Shown piece by piece: positions 8,233 to 15,203 of a stretch of 17,812 nucleotides of DNA (within the stretch, counting starts at the first letter, position 1; each line of letters starts with the position of its first letter). The position numbers were made by a program, and so were the translations under genes. The notes beneath the pieces are model-generated. The model was not told where the DNA came from, made no database searches, and saw only the letters and a program-made list of their open reading frames with translations. The stretch is taken from contig JAUVJE010000022.1 of the NCBI GenBank assembly GCA_030592355.1, positions 1-17,812 of the forward strand. The letters are read 5' to 3'. The DNA is from Clostridia bacterium (GTDB taxonomy: Bacteria > Bacillota > Clostridia > DUPQ01).

Positions 8233-8261
8233 ATTATATCATCGGCAGCCTACTTTTTCAA
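8233..8261 (-). promoter_or_regulatory. sigma-A promoter of the dinB-SRAP operon
   Basis: On the minus strand, -35 TTGAAA (8261-8256) and -10 TATAAT (8238-8233) are 17 bases apart. The predicted start near 8226 lies inside the LexA box at 8218-8231. Confidence 0.8.
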
Positions 8262-8305
8262 GAGATACTTTCTACAAAAACCACCGGTATCACTTCCATT
8301 TGATG

Positions 8306-8354
8306 AACACCCGAAGGGTGTTGCTTAAAAATTCAACAATTACCCGAAGTGGGT
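8306..8354. repeat. two small hairpins sharing a CCCGAAG core
   Basis: AACACCC (8306-8312) and GGGTGTT (8316-8322) form a perfect 7-bp stem with a GAA loop. Twenty bases on, ACCC (8342-8345) and GGGT (8351-8354) form a similar stem with a GAAGT loop. Both carry CCCGAAG, in the gap between the divergent dinB and URO-D-like genes, upstream of the likely promoter at 8411. Neither has a good T-tract, so operator or repeat-relic roles are more likely than termination. Confidence 0.45.
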
Positions 8355-8410
8355 TTATCGAAATTAATTCAGACAAACCTGTTGTATAACAAAAAGAAGG
8401 GTGTATATAG

Positions 8411-8437
8411 TATAATTCAAATATCATATATGGGGAG
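8411..8437 (+). promoter_or_regulatory. -10 element and ribosome binding site of the carbohydrate operon
   Basis: TATAAT at 8411-8416 is a perfect -10, but no TTGACA-like hexamer lies 16-18 bases upstream. GTTGTATAAC (8381-8390), an interrupted palindrome, occupies roughly the -35 area, so an activator may be needed. GGGGAG (8432-8437) is 5 bases before the ATG at 8443. No other promoter of similar quality precedes the following genes. Confidence 0.5.
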
Positions 8438-8442
8438 AAATC

Positions 8443-9591
8443 ATGAAAATTATGTCATCAAGAGAACGGATGCTTGCGGTACTAAAGGGCGAAAAACCTG
8501 ACTACACACCTTGCAGCATATACTTCAACACTGCTTTGCGGATTGACGGATACGATTTAAAAAATCCGGAGGATAGGATAAAATGCTATCTTGACATGGG
8601 TACGGACCCGGTTATCGATGTGTTTTTACCAGATGTCAAACCTTATGAAAACGTTGGAATCAAAGTATGGACCGAAGATATCGAGGGAGAAAAATATCCT
8701 GTGATTTTCAAGGAGTACACTACTCCCGAGGGAATCCTGAGACAGGGTATTTACAGGACTCCCGATTGGCCTTTTGGCGAGGACATACCATTTCCGGGCA
8801 ATGACCACTGCGCCAGCAACAACTACGAGCCGCTGCTGAAATCTCCGGAGGATGTTGCGGCGTTTAAATATCTGTGGGCAAAACCCGAAGACGATGAAAT
8901 TGAATCTCATAACGGATCAATAAACGGACTTTTGAAACTGTCTGATAAATACGATGTTATTACCAGGGCAACCGTAGGACAAGGTCTGGCTGTACTGATG
9001 TCTCTCATGGGTGCGGAGAACTTTGTTTTATTTGCCGTGGACCATCCTGAAGCATTTAAGGAACTTGCTGCATTTGAACATAGTATGACAATTGAGCGCA
9101 TGAAAATCGCTGATTATTACGGCATTGATTTATTTAAACGATTCGGCGGCTACGAGCAAACCAACTTTTTTTCGCCGGCTATATTCAAAAGCGTTGTGGT
9201 TCCTCTCGCGAGCCGTGAAGTGATTGAAGCACGAAAACTTGGCAAACCTATGTATTACCGGGTAGTTACCGGAATGAAACCGCTTCTTGAAGATATTGCA
9301 GCAATAGGATTTGATTGCGTGGAAGGTTTTGAACCTGAACTCAGCAATTGCTCAAATTCGGATATCCGTACGGCACTTAGCGACAGCTCTGTTATATGGA
9401 CAGGGGTAAGCAGCCCGGTATGCCTTAATGCAAAGGATGATGCCATGACAAGGAAGGCTGTAAGGGACGCAATGGAAACATTCGAAGACACAGATTTTAT
9501 TTTGGGAGTTACAAATAGTATTCGTCAGCATTTTAACTGGAACAATACCTTGGCAATGGTGGATGAGTGGAAAAAATATGTCAGGATATAA
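8443..9591 (+). CDS. uroporphyrinogen decarboxylase (URO-D)-fold protein, non-heme
   Basis: This 382-residue protein opens with SSRERMLAVLKGEKPDYTP, the typical start of URO-D superfamily proteins, and has the superfamily's length and C-terminal layout. True HemE enzymes have an N-terminal RQAGR-type motif, which is absent. The corrinoid/CoM methyltransferase branch (MtaA, CmuA) has an H-x-C...C zinc site; the corresponding stretch here reads YYRVVTG (268-274), without those ligands. It is therefore a diverged branch of unknown reaction. It is the first gene of the operon with the ROK kinase, SIS isomerase, aldolase and KDG kinase, which points to sugar or sugar-acid metabolism rather than heme. 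The ROK gene follows after 54 bases. Family placement is firm; function is not. Confidence 0.85.
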   Translation: MKIMSSRERMLAVLKGEKPDYTPCSIYFNTALRIDGYDLKNPEDRIKCYLDMGTDPVIDVFLPDVKPYENVGIKVWTEDIEGEKYPVIFKEYTTPEGILRQGIYRTPDWPFGEDIPFPGNDHCASNNYEPLLKSPEDVAAFKYLWAKPEDDEIESHNGSINGLLKLSDKYDVITRATVGQGLAVLMSLMGAENFVLFAVDHPEAFKELAAFEHSMTIERMKIADYYGIDLFKRFGGYEQTNFFSPAIFKSVVVPLASREVIEARKLGKPMYYRVVTGMKPLLEDIAAIGFDCVEGFEPELSNCSNSDIRTALSDSSVIWTGVSSPVCLNAKDDAMTRKAVRDAMETFEDTDFILGVTNSIRQHFNWNNTLAMVDEWKKYVRI

Positions 9592-9645
9592 TCCCATTGG
9601 TGTAAAATGGTGATACTATATATTAAAATTTGACTGGAGGGCAGT

Positions 9646-10638
9646 ATGTATCTTGTAGGAATTGATATCGGCGGAACCAAGTGTGCGGTAATACTGGGGC
9701 AGGCCCTTGATGATACCAATCCACTTAGCGAAGAACCGCACATAATAGATAAAATTAAATTTCCGACCACTTCGGATTCGGATGAGGTCATTGAAAAGTT
9801 ATGTCTATATACAGATGAAATCATAAAAAGACACTCTCTGGCATATGAGGATATAGCCTGCATAGGGATTAATTGCGGAGGACCTGTGAGTAGTAAAAAC
9901 GGTATTATTTTATCCCCGCCAAATCTTATTGGATGGGATGAGATTCACATAGTTGAAATATTTGAAAAGCGCTTTGGGATTAGAAGCAAACTTCAGAATG
10001 ATGCCAATGCCGGCGCTCTGGCCGAGTGGCTTTACGGAGCTGGTAAAGGCAGCTCCAATATGATGTTTATAACTTTCGGTACGGGTTTCGGAGCAGGGCT
10101 TATTCTCGACGGACGGCTGTACAGCGGAACCAGCGACATGGCGGGAGAAGTGGGTCACGTAAGGCTTGCCGACAACGGTCCCGTCGGATTTGGAAAAGCG
10201 GGGTCATGCGAGGGTTTTTGCAGCGGCGGAGGCATTATACAGATTGCCAGAACCAAGGTTCTTGAAAAGTTACAGATGGGAGAAGAAGTTTCTTTCTGTA
10301 AATCATTGGATGAACTTGATAATCTTACTGCGAAATCCGTTGGAGACGCCGCTGAGGCCGGAGATGAACTGGGACTGGAGATTTATGAAATCAGCGGCCG
10401 TTATCTTGGAAAAGCACTGTCTATATTCATTGATATTCTAAACCCCGAAATAATAGCAATTGGAAGCATTTTCGCAAGAAGCACGGACATATTATGGCCA
10501 CATGCGAAAAAAATTATCGATAAAGAAACACTGGTTCATTCGCGGAAGGTATGCAAGGTTGTTCCTGCGGCACTCGGTGAAAAGATAGGCGACTTAGAAG
10601 CGCTGTCAATAGCGGCATATGAAATAGCCGGAGGTTAA
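9646..10638 (+). CDS. ROK-family sugar kinase
   Basis: This 330-residue protein is an actin-fold ATP-dependent kinase of the ROK family, normally phosphorylating a hexose or amino sugar, usually at C6. The phosphate-1 motif GIDIGGTK is at 5-12, the catalytic base is D119 in QNDANAG, and the phosphate-2 motif TFGTGFGAG lies at 143-151. EVGH (168-171) retains the substrate/zinc His, but the usual CxCGxxGCxE zinc cluster is degraded: GFGKAGSCEG (181-190) lacks the first two Cys. There is no N-terminal HTH, so it is an enzyme rather than a ROK repressor. GGAGG (9636-9640) is 5 bases before the ATG. It ends 2 bases before the SIS gene, which suggests that the two gene products act together. Confidence 0.92.
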   Translation: MYLVGIDIGGTKCAVILGQALDDTNPLSEEPHIIDKIKFPTTSDSDEVIEKLCLYTDEIIKRHSLAYEDIACIGINCGGPVSSKNGIILSPPNLIGWDEIHIVEIFEKRFGIRSKLQNDANAGALAEWLYGAGKGSSNMMFITFGTGFGAGLILDGRLYSGTSDMAGEVGHVRLADNGPVGFGKAGSCEGFCSGGGIIQIARTKVLEKLQMGEEVSFCKSLDELDNLTAKSVGDAAEAGDELGLEIYEISGRYLGKALSIFIDILNPEIIAIGSIFARSTDILWPHAKKIIDKETLVHSRKVCKVVPAALGEKIGDLEALSIAAYEIAGG

Positions 10639-10640
10639 TT

Positions 10641-11270
10641 ATGAAAAAAGAAACAATAGCAATACTTGAAAAAACCATGTCGGACTATCCTTCGCTGAAA
10701 ATATGCAAAGAGGACATCCTAAAGGCATATGAAATATTGGTAACATGCTATGAAAATGGAGGAACGGTTTTAATTTGCGGGAACGGCGGCAGCGCGGCTG
10801 ACAGCGAGCACATTGTCGGAGAATTCATGAAAGGATTTTTAAAAAGGAGACCGCTTTCCAAAGTTGACAAAGCAATAATCGGTGATGAAATCCTATACAA
10901 TAATATACAAGGCGCACTACCTGCAATATCCCTGGTCAGCCAAACATCCCTTACAACCGCATTTATGAACGATGTAGAACCTAACATGGTTTTCGCTCAG
11001 CAGGTTTATGGATACCGAGGAGAACAAAATGTGCTTATAGGGATAACCACATCCGGGAATTCACAGAATATTGTGAATGCCATAAAGGTGGCAGCGGCAT
11101 TTAAAATGAAAACCATAGGATTGACGGGACAAACGGGAGGAATGCTGAATGACTTATGCACTGTTACTTTAAAAGCCCCTGAAAAGGAAACATACCGTGT
11201 GCAGGAATACCACCTGCCTATGTATCATGCGCTTTGCGCCATGGTAGAGTCAGAATTTTTTGAATTATAA
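10641..11270 (+). CDS. SIS-domain sugar-phosphate isomerase, GmhA-like
   Basis: This 209-residue protein is a single SIS domain close to sedoheptulose-7-phosphate isomerase (GmhA). The phosphate-binding motif is CGNGGSAADS (46-55), and TTSGNSQN (136-143) forms the second phosphate loop. The metal ligands of GmhA are all present with the right spacing: H57, E61, Q188 and H196. This implies an active aldose-ketose isomerase rather than a regulatory SIS protein. An insertion at about 68-95 is longer than in E. coli GmhA and could alter the substrate site. No other heptose-pathway gene is nearby, so a different sugar phosphate, perhaps the product of the adjacent ROK kinase, is likely. GGAGG (10630-10634), inside the end of the ROK gene, serves its ATG. 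Confidence 0.9.
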   Translation: MKKETIAILEKTMSDYPSLKICKEDILKAYEILVTCYENGGTVLICGNGGSAADSEHIVGEFMKGFLKRRPLSKVDKAIIGDEILYNNIQGALPAISLVSQTSLTTAFMNDVEPNMVFAQQVYGYRGEQNVLIGITTSGNSQNIVNAIKVAAAFKMKTIGLTGQTGGMLNDLCTVTLKAPEKETYRVQEYHLPMYHALCAMVESEFFEL

Positions 11271-11288
11271 TAATGAAAGGGAAAAATC

Positions 11289-11933
11289 ATGAGCAGACAG
11301 GAACTTATAACAAAAATAAAGAGAAATGGACTTGTGGCGGTAGTCAGGGCTGAATCTGAAGAACAGGCGTACAGGATTACAGATGCATGCATAGACGGAG
11401 GTGTTGCGGCAATTGAAATAACATTCACCGTGCCCGGTGCTCATAAAATCATAGAAAATTTGGCTGCCAAATATGCATCAGGCGAAATAATACTTGGCGC
11501 CGGAACCGTTCTTGATCCGGAGACGGCAAGGATTGCCATACTTTCGGGAGCTCAATATGTCGTAAGTCCGTATTTCAATCCGGAGACGATTAAATTGTGC
11601 AACAGGTACCAGATACCCAGTATGCCTGGAGCGATGACAATCAAAGAGATAGTCGAAGCGATGGAAGCAGGGGCGGATATAATTAAAATTTTTCCGGGGA
11701 ACTTGTTCGGACCTGCAATAATAAAATCAGTAAAAGGACCAATACCGCAGGCTCAGATGATGCCGACAGGCGGGGTTTCTGTGGATAATGTGGACGAATG
11801 GATAAAAGCAGGCGCTGTGGCAATCGGGGCCGGGAGCAGTCTGACCAAAGGCGCAAAAACAGGAGATTATGCCGCTGTAACAGCGACAGCAAAAGAATTT
11901 TTGAAAAGAATAAGAGAAGCAAGAGGTGAGTAA
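11289..11933 (+). CDS. eda: KDPG/KHG aldolase (2-dehydro-3-deoxy-phosphogluconate aldolase)
   Basis: This 214-residue class I aldolase cleaves 2-keto-3-deoxy-6-phosphogluconate to pyruvate and glyceraldehyde 3-phosphate, or 4-hydroxy-2-oxoglutarate to pyruvate and glyoxylate. The Schiff-base lysine is K133 in IIKIFPG, the same number as in E. coli Eda. The general acid/base E43 lies in IEITFTVP. GAGTV (70-74), MPGAMT (112-117) and PTGGV near 158-162 are the other typical loops. Length is normal. AAAGGG (11276-11281) lies 7 bases before the ATG, 18 bases after the SIS stop. The KDG kinase follows almost without a gap, forming a kinase-aldolase pair. A homologous substrate such as a galactonate or keto-sugar acid isomer cannot be excluded. 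Confidence 0.95.
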   Translation: MSRQELITKIKRNGLVAVVRAESEEQAYRITDACIDGGVAAIEITFTVPGAHKIIENLAAKYASGEIILGAGTVLDPETARIAILSGAQYVVSPYFNPETIKLCNRYQIPSMPGAMTIKEIVEAMEAGADIIKIFPGNLFGPAIIKSVKGPIPQAQMMPTGGVSVDNVDEWIKAGAVAIGAGSSLTKGAKTGDYAAVTATAKEFLKRIREARGE

Positions 11934-11934
11934 G

Positions 11935-12963
11935 TTGGTTAAGGTTATAACTTTTGGAGAAATAATGTTGAGATTAAAAGCCCCCGGAAGAGAAAAGTTT
12001 CTTCAGAGCGCGGTTTTTGAGGCTACATTTGGCGGAGGAGAAGCGAATGTTGCAGTCTCTCTTTCAAATTTTGGTATGGAAGCTGCTTTTGTAACAGTTC
12101 TTCCGGATAATGAAATTGCTGACGCATGTAAAAAAGAATTGCGCAGCTTCGGAGTTGATGTGTCAATGATAAAAACCGGACCCGGGCGCATGGGTGTTTA
12201 TTATCTGGAAGCAGGTTCAGTTCAACGGCCTTCAAAAGTTATTTACGATAGAGTGGATTCGGCTATAGCCTTGGCGAAACCAGGCGATATTGACTGGGAT
12301 AAGGTTTTTAAAGGAACTGAATGGTTTCACATAACAGGGATAACCCCGGCAATCAGCGAGAGTGCGCGGCAATTGGCGTTTGAATCGGTAAAAGCTGCGG
12401 CGGACAGAGGTATTACCATATCCTGTGATTTTAATTTCAGAAAAAAATTATGGAAATATGGAAAAGCAGCAACTGAAGTCATGCCCGAACTGGTTAAATA
12501 CGTTAATGTTGGTATAGCCAATGAAGAAGATTGCCAAAAATCCCTTGGCATAAACGCTGAATCGGATGTAAAAAGCGGAAAATTGGATGTTTCTAAATAC
12601 GAGATTCTGTCCAATAAGGTTCTTAAACAGTTTCCGTCTTTAAAATACATGGCTATAACACTCCGGGAAAGCAAAAGTGCTGACCACAATAGCTGGAGTG
12701 CATGTATTAATGACCGCAAAGGGTTTTACTTGAGTAAGAAATATGAAATGACGCATATTATAGACAGAGTTGGCGGTGGGGATTCTTTTGCCGGCGGTTT
12801 GATATATGGATTAAGTAACTACAGTAATTGTGAAAATGCATTGAATTTCGCTGTAGCAGCCAGTTGCCTTAAACACACCATATCAGGAGATTTTAACAGG
12901 GTAACCGTAAAAGACGTGGAAGGCCTTATGGACGGTGATGGTTCCGGTAGAGTTCAAAGGTAA
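11935..12963 (+). CDS. kdgK: 2-keto-3-deoxygluconate kinase (PfkB family)
   Basis: This PfkB-family kinase of about 342 residues phosphorylates KDG at C6 to supply the adjacent aldolase. KdgK-like features are the N-terminal KVITFGEIMLRL, the substrate loop GGGEANVAVSLSNFG, and the YYLEAG...QRPSKVIYDR segment. The C-terminal PfkB signature GGGDSFAGG holds the catalytic Asp (D283 from this start). Two starts are possible. GTG at 11926 overlaps the aldolase by 8 bases; TTG at 11935 follows the aldolase stop by one base. I prefer TTG because GAGGTGA (11923-11929), a strong anti-16S match, lies 5 bases before it. Adjacency makes coupled translation with the aldolase likely. A long hairpin follows at 12992-13028. 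Confidence 0.92.
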   Translation: MVKVITFGEIMLRLKAPGREKFLQSAVFEATFGGGEANVAVSLSNFGMEAAFVTVLPDNEIADACKKELRSFGVDVSMIKTGPGRMGVYYLEAGSVQRPSKVIYDRVDSAIALAKPGDIDWDKVFKGTEWFHITGITPAISESARQLAFESVKAAADRGITISCDFNFRKKLWKYGKAATEVMPELVKYVNVGIANEEDCQKSLGINAESDVKSGKLDVSKYEILSNKVLKQFPSLKYMAITLRESKSADHNSWSACINDRKGFYLSKKYEMTHIIDRVGGGDSFAGGLIYGLSNYSNCENALNFAVAASCLKHTISGDFNRVTVKDVEGLMDGDGSGRVQR

Positions 12964-12991
12964 CAGTGACTTCGGCAATTAAAATGTTTTA

Positions 12992-13028
12992 TTTTCGAAG
13001 ATTTTGACCACATCAAACTCTTCGAAAA
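12992..13028 (+). other. long imperfect hairpin between kdgK and the propeller gene
   Basis: TTTTCGAAGA (12992-13001) pairs exactly with TCTTCGAAAA (13019-13028). Inside, TTTGA (13003-13007) pairs with TCAAA (13013-13017) around the loop CCACA, with a single T/C mismatch between the two stems. That is 15 base pairs in 37 bases. The downstream T content (attttatc) is weak, so it could be a partial terminator or attenuator, an mRNA-stability hairpin, or a protein-binding palindrome. Confidence 0.6.
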
Positions 13029-13052
13029 ATTTTATCTATATAGGAGAAATGA

Positions 13053-14957
13053 ATGATTGAATTTGAAAAAACGGCAATAAACATAAAAAAAACACTTATG
13101 CAGGGCGTTTGTTATTCTGTGTATAAAGGTGAAAACCGTCTTTATGGGGTATTGGCGGAAGGCGGATGCGCAACTTTCATTGTAATCAGTCTTGATAAAA
13201 AGAAAATCATATTTTCTCAGGATGCCCCCGGAGCAACCGGTTCATGGGGAGTCGCCGTAGCCAGTGACGACCGCGTTTATTTTGGTTCCTATATAAATGC
13301 AGGCTTTTACCGTTTTGACCCGGAAAAGGAAGAAATGGAAACACTTTTTAGTAATTTGCCCAATGCCAAATTTATATTTAGCCTGGATACGGATTCCAAA
13401 AACAATATCTATGGGGGTACCTGGCCAAACTGTGCGGTTTTCAAATATAGTGGCGATAAAGAAAAATTAGAGTTCTATGACGAAAAAATTGAGTATACTG
13501 AGGATTATGTAAGGATCGTCCTTTATAACGAAGAAAGGGACAGTCTTTACGCCTGTATATCCGCACACAGCCATGTGCTTGAATATAAGGAAGGAAAAGG
13601 TCCCGTAAAGGATATCCTGCCGGATAAATACAAAAATGAACCTTTCGCGCGGATTTTTGGATTCCATGAAAATACCGCAGGTATATATATGATGAAAGCC
13701 GGGAAAATGATTATGGTTGATCTGGACAGCGGAGAGTTGGTCAGTGAAGCTGTCTGCCCGGATATTAAGGAAGAATATCTACCTCTGAATGTGGATTTAA
13801 ACGATCTTCTTATAAGCCATGGCCACCGGAACAACGGGATGGCCCTGGATATAAAAAACAATATGGTTTATCATTTCACAGGAGAATTGAATGATATCAT
13901 CATGGGAATATGGCCGTACTCTGACGGTGAATCAGTTTTGGTAAGCGGCTTTGAGGGAAAAATCTATCTTTATAATGTAAAAACCGGTATAAAAACAAAA
14001 GTTAGTATTGAAATTCCACGGAAGAGCATTGAAGTCAGGCAGCTGCACTTAACAGCCGAAGGGGTGATGCATGCCAGCGGATATCTGAGAGGCGGCAGCT
14101 ATCTTTATGATCCTGAAGGAGGCAGCGGGATTCAGTACAACGGCATCGGACAATGCGAGGGCATAGCCTCTTATAATGGAAAAGTGTACTACGGAAAATA
14201 TCCGGGGGCTTACATATATGAATATGACCTCGCAAAATCATGGGATACACCGGGCAATCCAAGAGAGTTGTTTGAATTAAAGACCCCGGCAAATCAGGAC
14301 AGACCTTTTGCTATGAAGGTTTATAACGAAAAGTTGTATATCGGCAGCATTCCTGATTACGGAGACATCCAGGGAGCATTGACGATTTATGATATTAATA
14401 GTGGAACACATGAAATTAAAAAAGATTTTTCAGATTCAAGGAGCATTATTTCCGTTTGCTTCGATAATGGGATAATGTATGGTGGAACCACAGTGTGTGG
14501 CGGTTTGGGAAGCTATACCAAGCATACGAGCGGCACTGTTTTTGCAATGGATGTCAAATCAAGCGAATATATATACGAGATAATTCCGGTTGAGGGATGC
14601 AAGAACGCAGGTGGATTATGCATGACGGAAGACGGAATGCTTATCGGTTGTGCAGACAGTACGTTCTTTATTATGAATCCAATTGACGGAAATGTTGTGT
14701 TTACAAAGAAACTGGCTGCTTTTGACAGAAATAAGGATTACAAGTGGGAAATATCTTTTATTAAAAAAGGCCCCGGAAAACTTTATTACATTGTCACGGC
14801 TAATACGCTTTTTAGTTTTGATAACGAAACAAGAATTTTCGAACAACTGGCAGAGAAGAAAGTGAACCTTCTGGAATTCGATAAGCAAGGCAGATTGTAC
14901 TGCCAGTATGAAGATAATGTGAGGGAAATAATCAGAAGTATTAATTCGGTTGAGTGA
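13053..14957 (+). CDS. large cytoplasmic beta-propeller protein of unknown function
   Basis: This 634-residue protein has no signal peptide or membrane segment. It contains at least ten short repeats of the form [K/R]-hydrophobic-Y-x-G ... Y-x-[F/Y]-D, seen near residues 74, 118, 164, 302, 337, 376, 427, 473, 529 and 576, typical of beta-propeller blades. The number suggests one large or two smaller propellers. His pairs occur at H172/H174 (SAHSH) and H256/H258 (ISHGH). Cytoplasmic oligogalacturonate lyases (PL22) are seven-bladed propellers with a His-based metal site, so an intracellular lyase is one possibility; sugar binding or a scaffold role is another. AGGAG (13042-13046) is 6 bases before the ATG. 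It is the last gene before the terminator at 15063 and lies 89 bases after kdgK. I do not recognise the family. Confidence 0.8.
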   Translation: MIEFEKTAINIKKTLMQGVCYSVYKGENRLYGVLAEGGCATFIVISLDKKKIIFSQDAPGATGSWGVAVASDDRVYFGSYINAGFYRFDPEKEEMETLFSNLPNAKFIFSLDTDSKNNIYGGTWPNCAVFKYSGDKEKLEFYDEKIEYTEDYVRIVLYNEERDSLYACISAHSHVLEYKEGKGPVKDILPDKYKNEPFARIFGFHENTAGIYMMKAGKMIMVDLDSGELVSEAVCPDIKEEYLPLNVDLNDLLISHGHRNNGMALDIKNNMVYHFTGELNDIIMGIWPYSDGESVLVSGFEGKIYLYNVKTGIKTKVSIEIPRKSIEVRQLHLTAEGVMHASGYLRGGSYLYDPEGGSGIQYNGIGQCEGIASYNGKVYYGKYPGAYIYEYDLAKSWDTPGNPRELFELKTPANQDRPFAMKVYNEKLYIGSIPDYGDIQGALTIYDINSGTHEIKKDFSDSRSIISVCFDNGIMYGGTTVCGGLGSYTKHTSGTVFAMDVKSSEYIYEIIPVEGCKNAGGLCMTEDGMLIGCADSTFFIMNPIDGNVVFTKKLAAFDRNKDYKWEISFIKKGPGKLYYIVTANTLFSFDNETRIFEQLAEKKVNLLEFDKQGRLYCQYEDNVREIIRSINSVE

Positions 14958-15062
14958 CAGAAAAAGAATGATGCAGCATAGCGGGATAAAATCCGGCTAT
15001 ATCGTGTATTTGTTTCACAGAAAAATTAGCAAACCTGTAAAATAAAAATATTATTCAAATAT

Positions 15063-15110
15063 CTGACCGGTATCTCTTGGATGCCGGTCAGGTTTTTGTT
15101 TTATTTTTTG
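15063..15110 (+). terminator. strong intrinsic terminator of the carbohydrate operon
   Basis: CTGACCGGTATC (15063-15074) pairs with GATGCCGGTCAG (15080-15091) as a 12-bp stem with one G-T wobble and a 5-base loop. A long T-rich tail with runs of 5, 4 and 6 Ts follows (15093-15109). It separates the operon from the two-component system. Confidence 0.92.
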
Positions 15111-15131
15111 GGTTTCCAAATGGATAAAAGA

Positions 15132-15174
15132 TTACAAACATCTTAAGGTTTTATTAAGAATCATATGATATAAA
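15132..15174 (+). promoter_or_regulatory. promoter with 11-bp-spaced direct repeats for the two-component operon
   Basis: TTAAG occurs at 15143-15147 and 15154-15158, exactly 11 bases apart, with a weaker TTACA at 15132-15136 in the same phase. OmpR/PhoB regulators bind such 11-bp-spaced tandem half-sites. The last repeat ends 10 bases before the -10-like TATAAA (15169-15174) and replaces a normal -35, as in Pho-box promoters, suggesting activation by the regulator encoded just downstream. TCTTAA/TTAAGA (15141-15146/15154-15159) is also an inverted repeat, so a dimeric operator is an alternative reading. Confidence 0.5.
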
Positions 15175-15203
15175 TGGTCTATACCCATGAAAAGAGCGAA
15201 TAA

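Noticed and set aside
8443..9591. Annotation as heme-biosynthetic uroporphyrinogen decarboxylase (HemE)
   Set aside because: Lacks the RQAGR-type N-terminal motif and is in a sugar operon with no heme gene nearby.
9646..10638. ROK-family transcriptional repressor for the operon
   Set aside because: The protein starts directly with the ATP-binding motif and has no N-terminal helix-turn-helix domain.
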